The notes under the pieces were generated by a model. It saw nothing but the letters and a program-made list of their open reading frames with translations. It did not search any database and had not been told where the DNA came from. From positions 7,109 through 71,108 of the forward strand of contig NZ_JAPWBR010000009.1 of assembly GCF_041433555.1 (NCBI RefSeq): a DNA stretch of 64,000 bases, read 5' to 3'. Position 1 is the first letter of the stretch, and each line of letters begins with the position of its first letter. Position numbers and translations under genes: made by a program. This document shows positions 25,961 to 34,921 of this stretch, piece by piece. The stretch is from Granulicatella sp041433555 (GTDB taxonomy: Bacteria > Bacillota > Bacilli > Lactobacillales > Aerococcaceae).

Positions 25961-25989
25961 AGTATACGAAAAGCGCCTTGTTTTGTCAA
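25961..25989 (-). promoter_or_regulatory. alaS T-box promoter
   Basis: Consensus TTGACA (25984-25989), 17-bp spacer, TATACT (25961-25966). The -35 overlaps the stop codon of the upstream histidine kinase gene, so alaS has a separate strong start despite the tight packing. Confidence 0.85.
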
Positions 25990-27680
25990 CTATTCGCGTG
26001 TCCTTCTTCTTTTAAAGGAAGGTGTAAATACACTTTCGTATATGCGTTGGGCTCAGATTCAATTTCCATCGAGAAAGCTTCTCCGAAAAAGAGCGTCAAT
26101 CGTTCTTGGATATTCTTAATACCAACACCACCGAGTTCTTTGGTGCTCGTTGTATTTTCTTTTATTCCTACCCCATTATCCGCAATACAAATATCTATAA
26201 AAGTATCTCTTTTAGACACAGTAATCGTAATTTTCCCAGGGCGTTCTGACTCTTTAATTCCATGATAGATTGCATTTTCTACGAGTGGCTGCAGAACGAT
26301 TTTTGGAAGCTTGATATCAGGAATATCATCAGGTTCGTCAATCTCATATTCCAATTTGTCTCCATATCGTTCCTTTTGAATAAACAGATATTGACGGACA
26401 TGCTCGATTTCTTGGCGTAAGGTCACTATCTCTTCTCCAGCATTCAAGGAAAGTCTAAAGTAATTAGAGAGCGCCTTGGTAATGTCTACTACCTTTTGAT
26501 GGTCTTGAAACTCTGCCATCCAAATAATGGTATCCAGCGTATTATACAAGAAGTGCGGATTAATTTGACTCGTTAACGCCTTTAATTCATAGATGCGGGT
26601 CAATGCTTCTTGCTCTTTTTCTTCCTTCATTAAAGTCTCGATTCTCTCGAGCATCTGATTAAAGGTACCTGCTAGCGCTTGGAATTCTTGAGCTCCTTTT
26701 TGTTCTGCTCGAATAGTCGTGTCGCCTTCTTCTACTCGTCTCATCACTTGTCCTAGTCTTTTAACAGGTAGTAATTGATAACGTATCAATGTAAAAATAC
26801 CCAACATACAAATAAGTAAGCTAAGCACTCCAACAACACTGACAATCCCAAGTAGTTTTACTGAGTCTTCTTTAAACCGACTAAATGAGCTAACACCTAC
26901 TAAGATCCAATCGCTATTTTCAATAGGGCTTTTATGAACAAAAAAATCATCAGACACCATTGAATCCATCGGACTATTGGATATTTCTTGTACCGACATT
27001 TGCTTATCAACTGACTCGAAAGCCTCCGAATCCGGATGATAAATAAGTGTACCGTCCTTTTGGATGACAAAAGCATACCCATTTTCCCCTAGAGAAAGTT
27101 CTTTCACATATTTTTCTAGTTCGTGATAATCCACATCTAAGCGTATAACGCCAAGATTTTCTCCTGCGTTGCTTTTAACTTCCTGACTAATAGAAATTAC
27201 GATTTGATTATTTTGATTCTTGATAGACTGAATGATTGGAACATTCGAGTGCTCTAGAGCATCTTGATACCATTTTTGGGCCATCATATCCGCTGAAGTC
27301 ACCATTTCCTCTTCCATCCCGGTCGTAACTAATCTTCCATCTTTCGTCACCAATCGTATCGATACAAAATCCGGATGACTCTTCAGCATTGTCTCAAGCC
27401 ATTCATGGATTGCCGCTTCATTTTCAGCTGATGTTTGACTGGCAAAGTCCTTTATTGCCTGCGACTGTGATAAAGATCTTGAAGTAGATTTTAAATTCGA
27501 AACGTACTGTTCGATATATTTGGAACTTGTATCAATCTCATGAATGGTATGGTCTTCTACTTCACGATGAAAAACCTCGCTACTTTTTATAAAATAGAAG
27601 CTTCCAATTAAAACTACCATGGCAAAAAGCATGATACTTAAATAGGCAAATAATCTTGTTGCAAGAGACTGTTTTTTCAT
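25986..27680 (-). CDS. YesM-type sensor histidine kinase
   Basis: This 564-residue membrane kinase has a helix at about residues 9-31, an extracytoplasmic sensing domain of about 240 residues with a dCACHE-like pattern (DGTLIYHPDSEAFESV), a second helix near 280-300, a HAMP domain, and a His_kinase domain with the phospho-acceptor His in LTSQINPHFLYNTLDT. An HATPase with DNGVGIKEN follows. YesM kinases usually sense sugars or glycans and control nearby ABC importers, but no transporter is adjacent here. The gene overlaps its response regulator by 4 bases. Confidence 0.92.
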   Translation of the reverse strand: MKKQSLATRLFAYLSIMLFAMVVLIGSFYFIKSSEVFHREVEDHTIHEIDTSSKYIEQYVSNLKSTSRSLSQSQAIKDFASQTSAENEAAIHEWLETMLKSHPDFVSIRLVTKDGRLVTTGMEEEMVTSADMMAQKWYQDALEHSNVPIIQSIKNQNNQIVISISQEVKSNAGENLGVIRLDVDYHELEKYVKELSLGENGYAFVIQKDGTLIYHPDSEAFESVDKQMSVQEISNSPMDSMVSDDFFVHKSPIENSDWILVGVSSFSRFKEDSVKLLGIVSVVGVLSLLICMLGIFTLIRYQLLPVKRLGQVMRRVEEGDTTIRAEQKGAQEFQALAGTFNQMLERIETLMKEEKEQEALTRIYELKALTSQINPHFLYNTLDTIIWMAEFQDHQKVVDITKALSNYFRLSLNAGEEIVTLRQEIEHVRQYLFIQKERYGDKLEYEIDEPDDIPDIKLPKIVLQPLVENAIYHGIKESERPGKITITVSKRDTFIDICIADNGVGIKENTTSTKELGGVGIKNIQERLTLFFGEAFSMEIESEPNAYTKVYLHLPLKEEGHANS

Positions 27681-28423
27681 ATTTTTGCCCCACTTCTAAA
27701 ACTTTTAGGGGAAACGCCGACAATCGACTTGAATCGATAAGAGAAATAGTTCATATCTTCTATTCCAACAGATAATGCCACCTCATAAATCTTCATGTCG
27801 GTTGATAATAAGAGACGCTTTGCTCTTTGAATCCGTTGCTGGGTCACATACTCTTGAAAGGACATTCCAAGTTCTTTTTTGATTAAAAGGCTAAGGTAGT
27901 TCGTACTGAATCCTAATTGCTTTGCAAGTTCACCTAGCGCTAAATTTGGATTTGATAATCGCTCTAAAATCAGCTTCTCGAAATGAAGAGTTCCCGAAGA
28001 GGCGTCCTCTTCACTTGCTAATGCCAATAGTTCCCGTTGGCGCTTTTCTTCGTTGAGCTTGGCTACAACTTTCACCAATAAAGCTTCGATTTCTGATTTC
28101 GTCACTGGCTTTAAAATATAATCTTCTACTCCAATTTTCACTGCAGATAGTAAATAATCTACATAATCATACCCCGTTAAGAAGATAATTCTCATTTGCG
28201 GATATTCTGACCTCACCAATTGCGCAAGAGTAATGCCATCCATTTTCGGCATATTAATATCTGTCAGTAAAATATCCGGCGCTTCTTCTCGTATTTTTTC
28301 CAGTGCTTGCTCCCCATTTTCTACTTCCTGAACCGTTGAAATTCCCAGCGATTCAAAATCAATTAAGGATGCAATCCCTCTACGAATAATTGGTTCATCT
28401 TCAACTATTAAGATTGAATACAT
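27677..28423 (-). CDS. YesN-type response regulator, AraC family output
   Basis: This 248-residue regulator has a receiver domain with Asp55 (DILLTDINMPKMDG) and a C-terminal AraC HTH (LGELAKQLGFSTNYLSLLIK and RAKRLLLSTDMKIYEVALSVG). The linker is short compared with the 512-residue YesN at 62437. It is first in a two-gene operon with the YesM kinase and starts after GAAAGGAGGGG. Its targets are unknown; no glycan transporter or glycosidase lies within several kilobases. Confidence 0.92.
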   Translation of the reverse strand: MYSILIVEDEPIIRRGIASLIDFESLGISTVQEVENGEQALEKIREEAPDILLTDINMPKMDGITLAQLVRSEYPQMRIIFLTGYDYVDYLLSAVKIGVEDYILKPVTKSEIEALLVKVVAKLNEEKRQRELLALASEEDASSGTLHFEKLILERLSNPNLALGELAKQLGFSTNYLSLLIKKELGMSFQEYVTQQRIQRAKRLLLSTDMKIYEVALSVGIEDMNYFSYRFKSIVGVSPKSFRSGAKI

Positions 28424-28443
28424 CTTATTCCCCTCCTTTCTCT

Positions 28444-28472
28444 ATTATACTTCTATTCATAACGGTTTTAAA
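28444..28472 (-). promoter_or_regulatory. Promoter of the orphan YesMN pair
   Basis: TTTAAA at 28467-28472, 17-bp spacer, consensus TATAAT at 28444-28449, about 20 bases upstream of the response-regulator start. Confidence 0.65.
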
Positions 28473-28485
28473 TCTATTTTTACTC

Positions 28486-28529
28486 AAAAAAAGTGCTTCT
28501 CTAAAGGAGATTAACTTAGAGAAGCACTG
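28486..28529 (-). terminator. ccdA-thioredoxin-msrAB terminator
   Basis: AGTGCTTCTCTAA and TTAGAGAAGCACT form a 13-bp stem, followed by a minus-strand T run. Confidence 0.87.
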
Positions 28530-28534
28530 AGTGG

Positions 28535-29650
28535 TTATTTGACGAAATCGACTAAATAGCCATATCCCTTTGCTTCCATCTCATTGAGTGGGATGAATTT
28601 GATGGAAGCACTATTGATACAAAAACGAAGTCCACCTTTTTCTTTTGGACCATCTTCAAAAACATGTCCAAGGTGTGAATTGGCTACCCTACTTCGAACT
28701 TCAACACGTTTCATATTAAAACTATTATCCTCATGATAGGTCACAACTTCCGAAGAAATTGGTTTTGAAAAACTTGGCCAGCCGCAGCCAGAATCAAATT
28801 TATCTTTTGAAGAAAAGAGCGGTTCTCCGGTTACTACATCTACATAAATCCCTTGTTCATGATTATCCCAGTATTCATTTGAAAAAGCTCTTTCCGTTTT
28901 ATTTTCACGAGTAACTGCGTATTGTTCCTTCGTAAGTGTTGCTTTTAGAGTCTCTTCGTCAGGTAGTGGATAAAGACTGGCATCAATTACAGGGTCACTC
29001 GCCTTTTTAACGTCAATGTGGCAATATCCATTTGGATTCTTCTTCAAGTAATCTTGATGATAATCCTCTGCTATAACGAAATTTTTCAAAGGTTCCGTCT
29101 CAACGGCTAATTTCTTACCAAAAGATTCTTCTTTTTCCTTCATGACTTGTTGAATAATGGCGCTATCTGCCTCATCAACATAATAAATACCCGTACGATA
29201 TTGTCTTCCAGTATCATTTCCTTGTTTATTCACAGAAAATGGATCAATGACTCTAAAGTAATACAACAATAACTCGCGAAGTGAAATCTTATCAGCATCA
29301 TAAGTAACATGAATCGTTTCCGCATGGTCTGTATCATGAATGAGCTTATAATTGGTCGTTTCAACCTTTCCATTCGCGTATCCACTCACAACATCAATAA
29401 CACCATTAATTCTAGAAAAGTATTCTTCTAATCCCCAAAAACATCCGCCTGCTAAATATATCTCTTTCATATGTTCACCTTCCTTTTTCATTTCACTTGT
29501 AGTGCTATCTGTTTCCATTAGTTTGGTTACCTTATTGGAGATTTCATCAGCTTTTGAATCCTTTGCAAGGGTACCTCCTTTGGCAAAATAAAGCACTCCT
29601 AAAAGAATGATGACTACGGCAAAGAGTGTCACCACTAATTTTTTATCCAT
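28535..29650 (-). CDS. msrAB: Membrane-anchored bifunctional methionine sulfoxide reductase MsrA-MsrB
   Basis: This 371-residue fusion repairs both S- and R-methionine sulfoxide outside the membrane. An N-terminal helix (residues 4-23) anchors or exports it. The MsrA domain follows with Cys70 in AGGCFWGLEEYF, then the MsrB domain with CGWPSFSKPI and Cys344 in RFCINSAS. It is last in an operon after ccdA and a thioredoxin-like lipoprotein. The pneumococcal CcdA-Etrx-MsrAB systems have the same logic: CcdA moves electrons across the membrane, the thioredoxin relays them and MsrAB uses them. The MsrB half closely resembles the cytosolic MsrB at 3656. Confidence 0.95.
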   Translation of the reverse strand: MDKKLVVTLFAVVIILLGVLYFAKGGTLAKDSKADEISNKVTKLMETDSTTSEMKKEGEHMKEIYLAGGCFWGLEEYFSRINGVIDVVSGYANGKVETTNYKLIHDTDHAETIHVTYDADKISLRELLLYYFRVIDPFSVNKQGNDTGRQYRTGIYYVDEADSAIIQQVMKEKEESFGKKLAVETEPLKNFVIAEDYHQDYLKKNPNGYCHIDVKKASDPVIDASLYPLPDEETLKATLTKEQYAVTRENKTERAFSNEYWDNHEQGIYVDVVTGEPLFSSKDKFDSGCGWPSFSKPISSEVVTYHEDNSFNMKRVEVRSRVANSHLGHVFEDGPKEKGGLRFCINSASIKFIPLNEMEAKGYGYLVDFVK

Positions 29651-29666
29651 AGAGAACTCTCCTTTC

Positions 29667-30308
29667 TTATAGGCTTTCTAGCGTTTTTACGATATCGTCA
29701 TTAGAAACGTGTCCTGGTTGAACTCTGACAACTTTTCCATTAGCATCGATAAATGCTGAAGTTGGGTATCCAACGACTCCGAGTTTCTTCAAGAATTGAC
29801 CGTCTTTATCTACGAGTACTGGTAATGAATGGTAGTCTACCCCGTCAAACCATTTTTTGAAGTCCTCTAAAGATTTCTCGCGGTTCACACCAGGTGCAAT
29901 GACAGTAAGAATCACTGAATCTTTTGGTGGCATTTCAGAAAGTTGTGTAATGTCCGCTAGTCCAGATAGACAAATTGGGCACCATGAAGCCCAAAACTTC
30001 AAATAAACTTTTTTCCCTTTATAATCCGCTAATGAAACTTCTTTCCCCTCTAATGTTGTAAAGGTAGCCTGTGTCATATCGTCCATTTCTCCCATCTTTT
30101 TGTCCATCTTCTCATCTTTTGAACTCATGTTATCCATCTTCTCATCTTTTGAACTCATGTTATCCATTTTATCCATTTTTTCACCACTCATCGAGCTCAT
30201 CATTTCAGTGGTTTCTTTCATGTCTTTATTATCCATGCCCATTTGTGAATTTTGACAAGCTCCTAAAAGCAATGTACTAAATAATGCAATCATCAATTTT
30301 GTTTTCAT
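29667..30308 (-). CDS. Thioredoxin-like lipoprotein with Met-rich linker (Etrx type)
   Basis: This 213-residue TlpA/ResA-like protein has a lipobox (LLLGAC, Cys18) and is surface-anchored. Residues 23-78 form a linker with 15 methionines and many Lys, Asp and Ser, containing a tandem 10-residue repeat, MDNMSSKDEK. The thioredoxin fold follows with redox Cys110/Cys113 (WASWCPIC) and a cis-Pro region (GVVGYPTSAFID). I used the second ATG, since the first sits directly against GGAGGA. It lies between ccdA and msrAB and probably carries electrons between them. The Met-rich linker is unusual; it could be a target of MsrAB or bind copper. Confidence 0.92.
   Translation of the reverse strand: MKTKLMIALFSTLLLGACQNSQMGMDNKDMKETTEMMSSMSGEKMDKMDNMSSKDEKMDNMSSKDEKMDKKMGEMDDMTQATFTTLEGKEVSLADYKGKKVYLKFWASWCPICLSGLADITQLSEMPPKDSVILTVIAPGVNREKSLEDFKKWFDGVDYHSLPVLVDKDGQFLKKLGVVGYPTSAFIDANGKVVRVQPGHVSNDDIVKTLESL
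30103..30162 (-). repeat. Tandem 30-bp in-frame repeat in the thioredoxin gene
   Basis: Two nearly identical 30-bp units encode the duplicated MDNMSSKDEK segment of the Met-rich linker. Being in frame, the copy number can change by slippage without breaking the gene. Confidence 0.8.
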
Positions 30309-30326
30309 TTTCATTCCTCCTAATTT

Positions 30327-31019
30327 TTAATGGAAAACTTGTGATAGTTGGGAAAAGATAATCGATGCTCCCATCAAAACAATCACGAGTCCTCCGATTT
30401 TTTTAAGTAATAATAATCGTTTTTTTGCAAGGTTAAACCATTTAAATGCTACGGTTGAAGCAGCTGATAAGATTAAAAACGGAATGGCCAATCCTAATAT
30501 ATATAAGCAAAGTAAGAAAATACCATAAGTGATACTGGCTTGTTGCGTGGAGATAAGCGTTAGGACCGCACTTAGTACTGGTCCCACACAAGGTGTCCAT
30601 CCGAAGCTGAAGCTGAGTCCTAATAAGTAACTACTCCAAAGCGATTTTTTATCTTTGATTTCAAACTGAACTGTTTTTTGTTTTTGTAAAAATAGTAAAT
30701 GGCACAGTTCCATTTGGTGCAATCCCAATAGCACAATCACTACTCCCAGTGTGATATTAAACCAAGGATTGTAAATCAGACTTCCTAATGCAGTTGCCGC
30801 AAACCCTAAGAAGAAAAAGACTGTTGAAATGCCTGCAATAAAGATGACCGTTCGAATCATTGGCTTCCAATATATCTCTAATTTCCCAATCTTCAGGTGA
30901 GGTCCGTCCTGTTCACTCATCAAAACACCAAAATAGACTGGAAACAGCGGTAGCACGCACGGAGAAAAAAACGAGAATAAGCCTGCTAAAAATACGCTTC
31001 CCCATAATACAAAATCCAT
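30327..31019 (-). CDS. ccdA: CcdA-type transmembrane thiol-disulfide electron carrier
   Basis: This 230-residue protein has six hydrophobic helices and the family motif FFSPCVLPLFPVYFGVL near residue 20, with the first redox Cys. The second is in FGWTPCVGPVLSAVLT. It moves reducing power from cytosolic thioredoxin to extracytoplasmic partners. It heads the operon ccdA-thioredoxin-msrAB, with short gaps (18 and 16 bases) and a GGAGGGA ribosome-binding site. A TATACT -10 lies about 30 bases upstream of the start. Confidence 0.94.
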   Translation of the reverse strand: MDFVLWGSVFLAGLFSFFSPCVLPLFPVYFGVLMSEQDGPHLKIGKLEIYWKPMIRTVIFIAGISTVFFFLGFAATALGSLIYNPWFNITLGVVIVLLGLHQMELCHLLFLQKQKTVQFEIKDKKSLWSSYLLGLSFSFGWTPCVGPVLSAVLTLISTQQASITYGIFLLCLYILGLAIPFLILSAASTVAFKWFNLAKKRLLLLKKIGGLVIVLMGASIIFSQLSQVFH

Positions 31020-31126
31020 AAAATCCCTCCTTCAATTTGTATCTTTAGTATACGTCTGGAAGAATCGTAAAAATATAGATTTTCCACACATAAAACTTGA
31101 TTATGATACGATGATTCAAAAGAATA

Positions 31127-31161
31127 CAAAAAAGCCACGTGAGTTTTCACCCACGTGGCTT
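31127..31161 (-). terminator. ezrA terminator
   Basis: AAGCCACGTG/CACGTGGCTT stem followed by T6 on the minus strand. Confidence 0.87.
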
Positions 31162-31174
31162 AATCATTTATCTA

Positions 31175-32896
31175 TTAGAAGAATATGCTATTATTCTTTT
31201 CTGCTTGGTAGTTTTGACGAACACGGTTACCAGCACCTGGTTCCACTTGTTCTAACGCTGACTCAATAATTTGTAATGATTCATCGTATTTGAATGTGTG
31301 GTTGAATAGGTCGAGTGCACGACCAATCGCTGTTTCGATTTCAGGATGTGATAAACGGTAACGGTTCGCATGTTGAATCATGTACTCTGTTAATTGCGCA
31401 TTATCAACGATTTGTTCTGTGAAGATATCTAATTTTTCAACATCTTCTTCGATCACGTTGTTCGCCGCGTTAATTTCAGTCATATCTAATTTCACACGGT
31501 TCATCTTTTGCCATAATTGTTCAATACGGTTACTTGTTGCAAAGAACAATTCTAAGTACTCTTTTGGAAGACCTGGTAAGTGGTATTTCTCAATCGTACG
31601 TTTCATATTACGTAAGTCTAATTCGAAGACATCTAATCCGTCACGAATCGCTTTTTCTTGGCTACGTAAGTCAGATAAAGTATTAACTAAATCAGTTTGA
31701 TCTTCATCAATGCTGTTTAATTTATCAAGAACGAGTTCGTAATGTTCTTTCACTACTGAGTAAGGAACTTGATGATTTTCCATCGCCTTGCTGTAGTATT
31801 GAACGGCTTCTTGTTCTTTTTCTAATTGCTCAGCAAACTCTTGTACACGAACGAATTCGTTATTTGACAAGATATAGTTTTGAGAAACACGGTCAACTTC
31901 GATATTCACATAACGGTTGCTTTGTAATACTTGGTTCAAGCGTTTTTCAACTTGAGCTTTGTTACGGTATACAAATTCACGTGCCTCAATTTCAGCTTCC
32001 ATCACATCGTAAAGTTGGTCGATTTCACGAGCTACTTTATCTAATTGTTGACGAGCTTCTTCTAATTCTGTAGCAGCGATATGTCCGCGTGCCACTTCAA
32101 TTGTTTTTTCAATCTTTTCAATTTCTTCAGGAATTGAAATTTTAGAGAATTGGTAATGCTCTTCGACCATGCGAGCATATCCTTGTTTCAAGTCTTCTAC
32201 TTGTTCGTTGTACTCAGTTTCGATTTCTTTTAATAATTGAGGAACTTGTTCAACGATTGACTCAAATTCTTTCATTTCGTTTTCGATACGTCCAAGTACT
32301 TCTTTGGCTTCTAAGTGGTCGCCTTCGTTTGTTAATGTATTAAATTTCGCGAAGTCTAATTCTAAATAAGCTAAACGTTTTTCTAACGTTTCTAGCGCTT
32401 CGCCGAATGAGAAACTATGTGCTAATAAGTCTTTGCGCATTGAAGCATAGCGTTCTTGTAATAAGTCTAGCTGTGCGCGGTTTTGTTTTTCACTATCCAA
32501 TAATTTTTGTAATGCTGAGTAAATTTTATCCACTTCAGCTTTTGTTTCTTCAATCAAGTTTTCAGCTTGTTGTGTCACTTGATTTCCTTTGATGAAGTTT
32601 AATTTTTGGATATATTGTTCTGCACTTACTAATGCAGCTTCGATTTCAGGGAATCGGAATCGTGTGATTGTTTGCCATGTTGCTTGCCATGTTTCGTACG
32701 TTCTCTTTGTTTGCCCTGTTAAATTCAAGTTTTTCAAAGTATAGAACGTGTCCGCAATTGGCACTGCCATTAACTTATCCTTTTTCTCTGATAATTCTTC
32801 AATTACTTTAGTTTGTTTCTTTGTCATGAATATTGCTGTTGCATAACCTGCGGCACCAAGTACCACAATTAGCAATAGAAAGATTACAAATCCCAT
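31175..32896 (-). CDS. ezrA: Septation ring formation regulator EzrA
   Basis: This 573-residue protein has one N-terminal transmembrane helix (residues 2-24) and a long cytosolic coiled coil with spectrin-like repeats. It matches EzrA in length and in segments such as WQTITRFRFPEIEAALVSAEQY and HLPGLPKEYLELF. EzrA interacts with FtsZ and coordinates division and cell-wall synthesis. It is monocistronic, with a GGAGG start and its own promoter. Confidence 0.95.
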   Translation of the reverse strand: MGFVIFLLLIVVLGAAGYATAIFMTKKQTKVIEELSEKKDKLMAVPIADTFYTLKNLNLTGQTKRTYETWQATWQTITRFRFPEIEAALVSAEQYIQKLNFIKGNQVTQQAENLIEETKAEVDKIYSALQKLLDSEKQNRAQLDLLQERYASMRKDLLAHSFSFGEALETLEKRLAYLELDFAKFNTLTNEGDHLEAKEVLGRIENEMKEFESIVEQVPQLLKEIETEYNEQVEDLKQGYARMVEEHYQFSKISIPEEIEKIEKTIEVARGHIAATELEEARQQLDKVAREIDQLYDVMEAEIEAREFVYRNKAQVEKRLNQVLQSNRYVNIEVDRVSQNYILSNNEFVRVQEFAEQLEKEQEAVQYYSKAMENHQVPYSVVKEHYELVLDKLNSIDEDQTDLVNTLSDLRSQEKAIRDGLDVFELDLRNMKRTIEKYHLPGLPKEYLELFFATSNRIEQLWQKMNRVKLDMTEINAANNVIEEDVEKLDIFTEQIVDNAQLTEYMIQHANRYRLSHPEIETAIGRALDLFNHTFKYDESLQIIESALEQVEPGAGNRVRQNYQAEKNNSIFF

Positions 32897-32949
32897 GCTA
32901 TAGCCTCCAAATATATATATTTACAGTTTTCACACATAATATCATTAGT

Positions 32950-32979
32950 AGTATAGCACGTTTTATAGCGATTTAGCAA
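32950..32979 (-). promoter_or_regulatory. ezrA promoter
   Basis: TTGCTA (32974-32979), 18-bp spacer, TG-extended TATACT (32950-32955) on the minus strand. Confidence 0.65.
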
Positions 32980-33017
32980 AAAACTTCAAGGTTTCTGAGT
33001 GATTTTTTACTAAATGA

Positions 33018-34619
33018 TTAGTGTCTTAATCGACCAGACTCCAAAGTATAGCGTTTATTGTACAAATCGATAACTTTTGGTACTCTATGCGCTATCTCTA
33101 CAAATGGAATTTTATCCTTAATGAGAAGTTCCCTAATCATCATCGTTGTATCCTCATCAATAGCAGATGAAAACTCATCTAATAACAGCAATTGGTATTT
33201 TCTAAGTAATAGACGTGCTAGACAGATTCTAGCTTTTTCTCCTCCAGAAAGTGATTCATCAAGATTTACTTCTGCATTATGTAGCCCTATTCTATCGACT
33301 AGGTAACCTAGCCCTACTTTTTGAAGAACAGACGTCACTTCACTATCAGAATAATCTTCTCCTAGAGAAATATTAAATTTTAACGACTCATAGAAAATCC
33401 TTGATTCCTGAGTAAAGAATCCCATGTGTTTCTTTAAATCATCTCCTGAAACTAATTGTCTCTGAATTCCATTATACTTTTGAACTCCATCTTTAGATAC
33501 ATAGAGTCCGTATATTAATTCCAAGAGTGTAGATTTTCCAGAGCCTGATGGTCCCATAATCAGTACTCTATCATTCTCATTAATCTCTAAATCAATTTTG
33601 TCTAATATAGTCATTTTTTCAATTTGAACATTACACTGTTGTAACTCAATCGGAAATATTGTACTAATACTAGATTTACTTTCAGAATTATCACATTCAA
33701 ACTCTGTATACTTTTCTACTCTTTCAATTACAGGAATGATTGAATTAAATCTTTGATAGTAATCTATTGCATTGAGTAAAGGTGTAACAATACGATCGCT
33801 AGCTAAATAAATTGCAATAACGGTGGCTAATTTAGTCTCACCAATAATAACTAAATATACCCCAATAGCTAACGGCACAAATGAACTTAATCCTGAAAGT
33901 AAATTTGCTAATAACTTCGATGCAAATCGAACATGATTCATTTGAAAATAGGCTTCTTCTGTTTGATTCAATGTTCCCATCAACTTATTCAAGAAGATTT
34001 TTTCTACAAAAAAGTTTTTAATGATTGGCTTACTTTTCAAATATTCTTGTTGTTGCAAGATACTTAATTGGTTCACTTCAGCCCATCTCTTTGAATGCTT
34101 TCGAATAGATTTAGCAAATAGTTTTGGAACTAATATCGGTAAGAACGATAACGTAATAAAGAGTGCTGCTAACTTTAAATCTATGGCTGATACATACAAC
34201 AAGGTAACCAACGCAAATACGAGGCAATAGAAAAATCCCATGATAGACTTGATTCCCTGTTCCTCTAATAGTTTTAATTCACTAAGCACTATTGACTCTA
34301 CTTCCTGTTGGTTAAACTTTCCGTAAAAGAATGCTGTAATGATTTTTTCTTTAAGCGTTAATGTTAATTGTTTTATCATTCTTTGTTGAGAATCTTCCCA
34401 TATAAATAATCCAAGTCGAATAAGTAAATAACTAAGAATACCTACGATTGAAATTTTTACTAAATCCTCAACTTTTTGAGTGGATGAAACATCTATTAAG
34501 CCTGAGATAAAGGAAGGAATAATAATACCGTCTAAAGCCGTTAAAGACATACCAATAGCAATTAGTACTAAGTATTTGCGTGGTAACCACTCCAAAATTT
34601 TCTTCATATAATCCATCAT
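33018..34619 (-). CDS. Half-size ABC exporter (TMD-NBD fusion), substrate unknown
   Basis: This 533-residue protein has a six-helix exporter-type membrane domain (about 1-300) and an ATPase domain with Walker A GPSGSGKST, Q-loop FFTQESRIF, signature LSGGEKARICLARLL and Walker B LLLLDEFSSAID. It fits type I exporters of lipids, drugs or peptides. No second half, peptide gene or regulator is adjacent. The coding sequence looks more AT-rich than its neighbours and no clear terminator follows, which hints at acquisition. The start could be either of two adjacent ATGs after AGGAAGTGG. Substrate cannot be predicted. Confidence 0.85.
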   Translation of the reverse strand: MMDYMKKILEWLPRKYLVLIAIGMSLTALDGIIIPSFISGLIDVSSTQKVEDLVKISIVGILSYLLIRLGLFIWEDSQQRMIKQLTLTLKEKIITAFFYGKFNQQEVESIVLSELKLLEEQGIKSIMGFFYCLVFALVTLLYVSAIDLKLAALFITLSFLPILVPKLFAKSIRKHSKRWAEVNQLSILQQQEYLKSKPIIKNFFVEKIFLNKLMGTLNQTEEAYFQMNHVRFASKLLANLLSGLSSFVPLAIGVYLVIIGETKLATVIAIYLASDRIVTPLLNAIDYYQRFNSIIPVIERVEKYTEFECDNSESKSSISTIFPIELQQCNVQIEKMTILDKIDLEINENDRVLIMGPSGSGKSTLLELIYGLYVSKDGVQKYNGIQRQLVSGDDLKKHMGFFTQESRIFYESLKFNISLGEDYSDSEVTSVLQKVGLGYLVDRIGLHNAEVNLDESLSGGEKARICLARLLLRKYQLLLLDEFSSAIDEDTTMMIRELLIKDKIPFVEIAHRVPKVIDLYNKRYTLESGRLRH

Positions 34620-34875
34620 TCCACTTCCTAACCAACAAGATTCTAATCAAATTTATGAGTTATTCTTATACTCTCAACTATCATTCATATTCATTATTAA
34701 CTTCAGTATAGGATATTTGTAAAAAAAAGCAATAACTGAACCGATTGGAATCCTGAATAAACTCCATTTTTGTAGATAAATATCCGAAATTGTTATAACT
34801 TCTTAGTTTTTCTCTAGAAAAAAGTATCTTTGACATTCATAAGGCAAGATACATCTGTTTATAAACATCATCTTA
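34620..34875. other. AT-rich gap upstream of the ABC exporter
   Basis: No supported gene is present. A possible promoter for the exporter reads TTTACA, 17 bases, TTAATA on the minus strand. A 28-codon minus-strand frame in this gap has no ribosome-binding site and overlaps the putative promoter, so I do not call it. A small palindrome, GAGTAT-N5-ATAACTC, is near the exporter start. Confidence 0.4.
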
Positions 34876-34907
34876 AAAGAAAAAGGAGAACGGAAATCCG
34901 TTCTCCT
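34876..34907 (-). terminator. pepV terminator
   Basis: AGGAGAACGG/CCGTTCTCCT perfect 10-bp stem with T-rich minus-strand tail. Confidence 0.87.
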
Positions 34908-34921
34908 AATCACTTACGCTT

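Noticed and set aside
34700..34790. 28-codon ORF upstream of the ABC exporter as a peptide precursor
   Set aside because: There is no ribosome-binding site, it overlaps the likely promoter, and it has no double-Gly or other leader motif.
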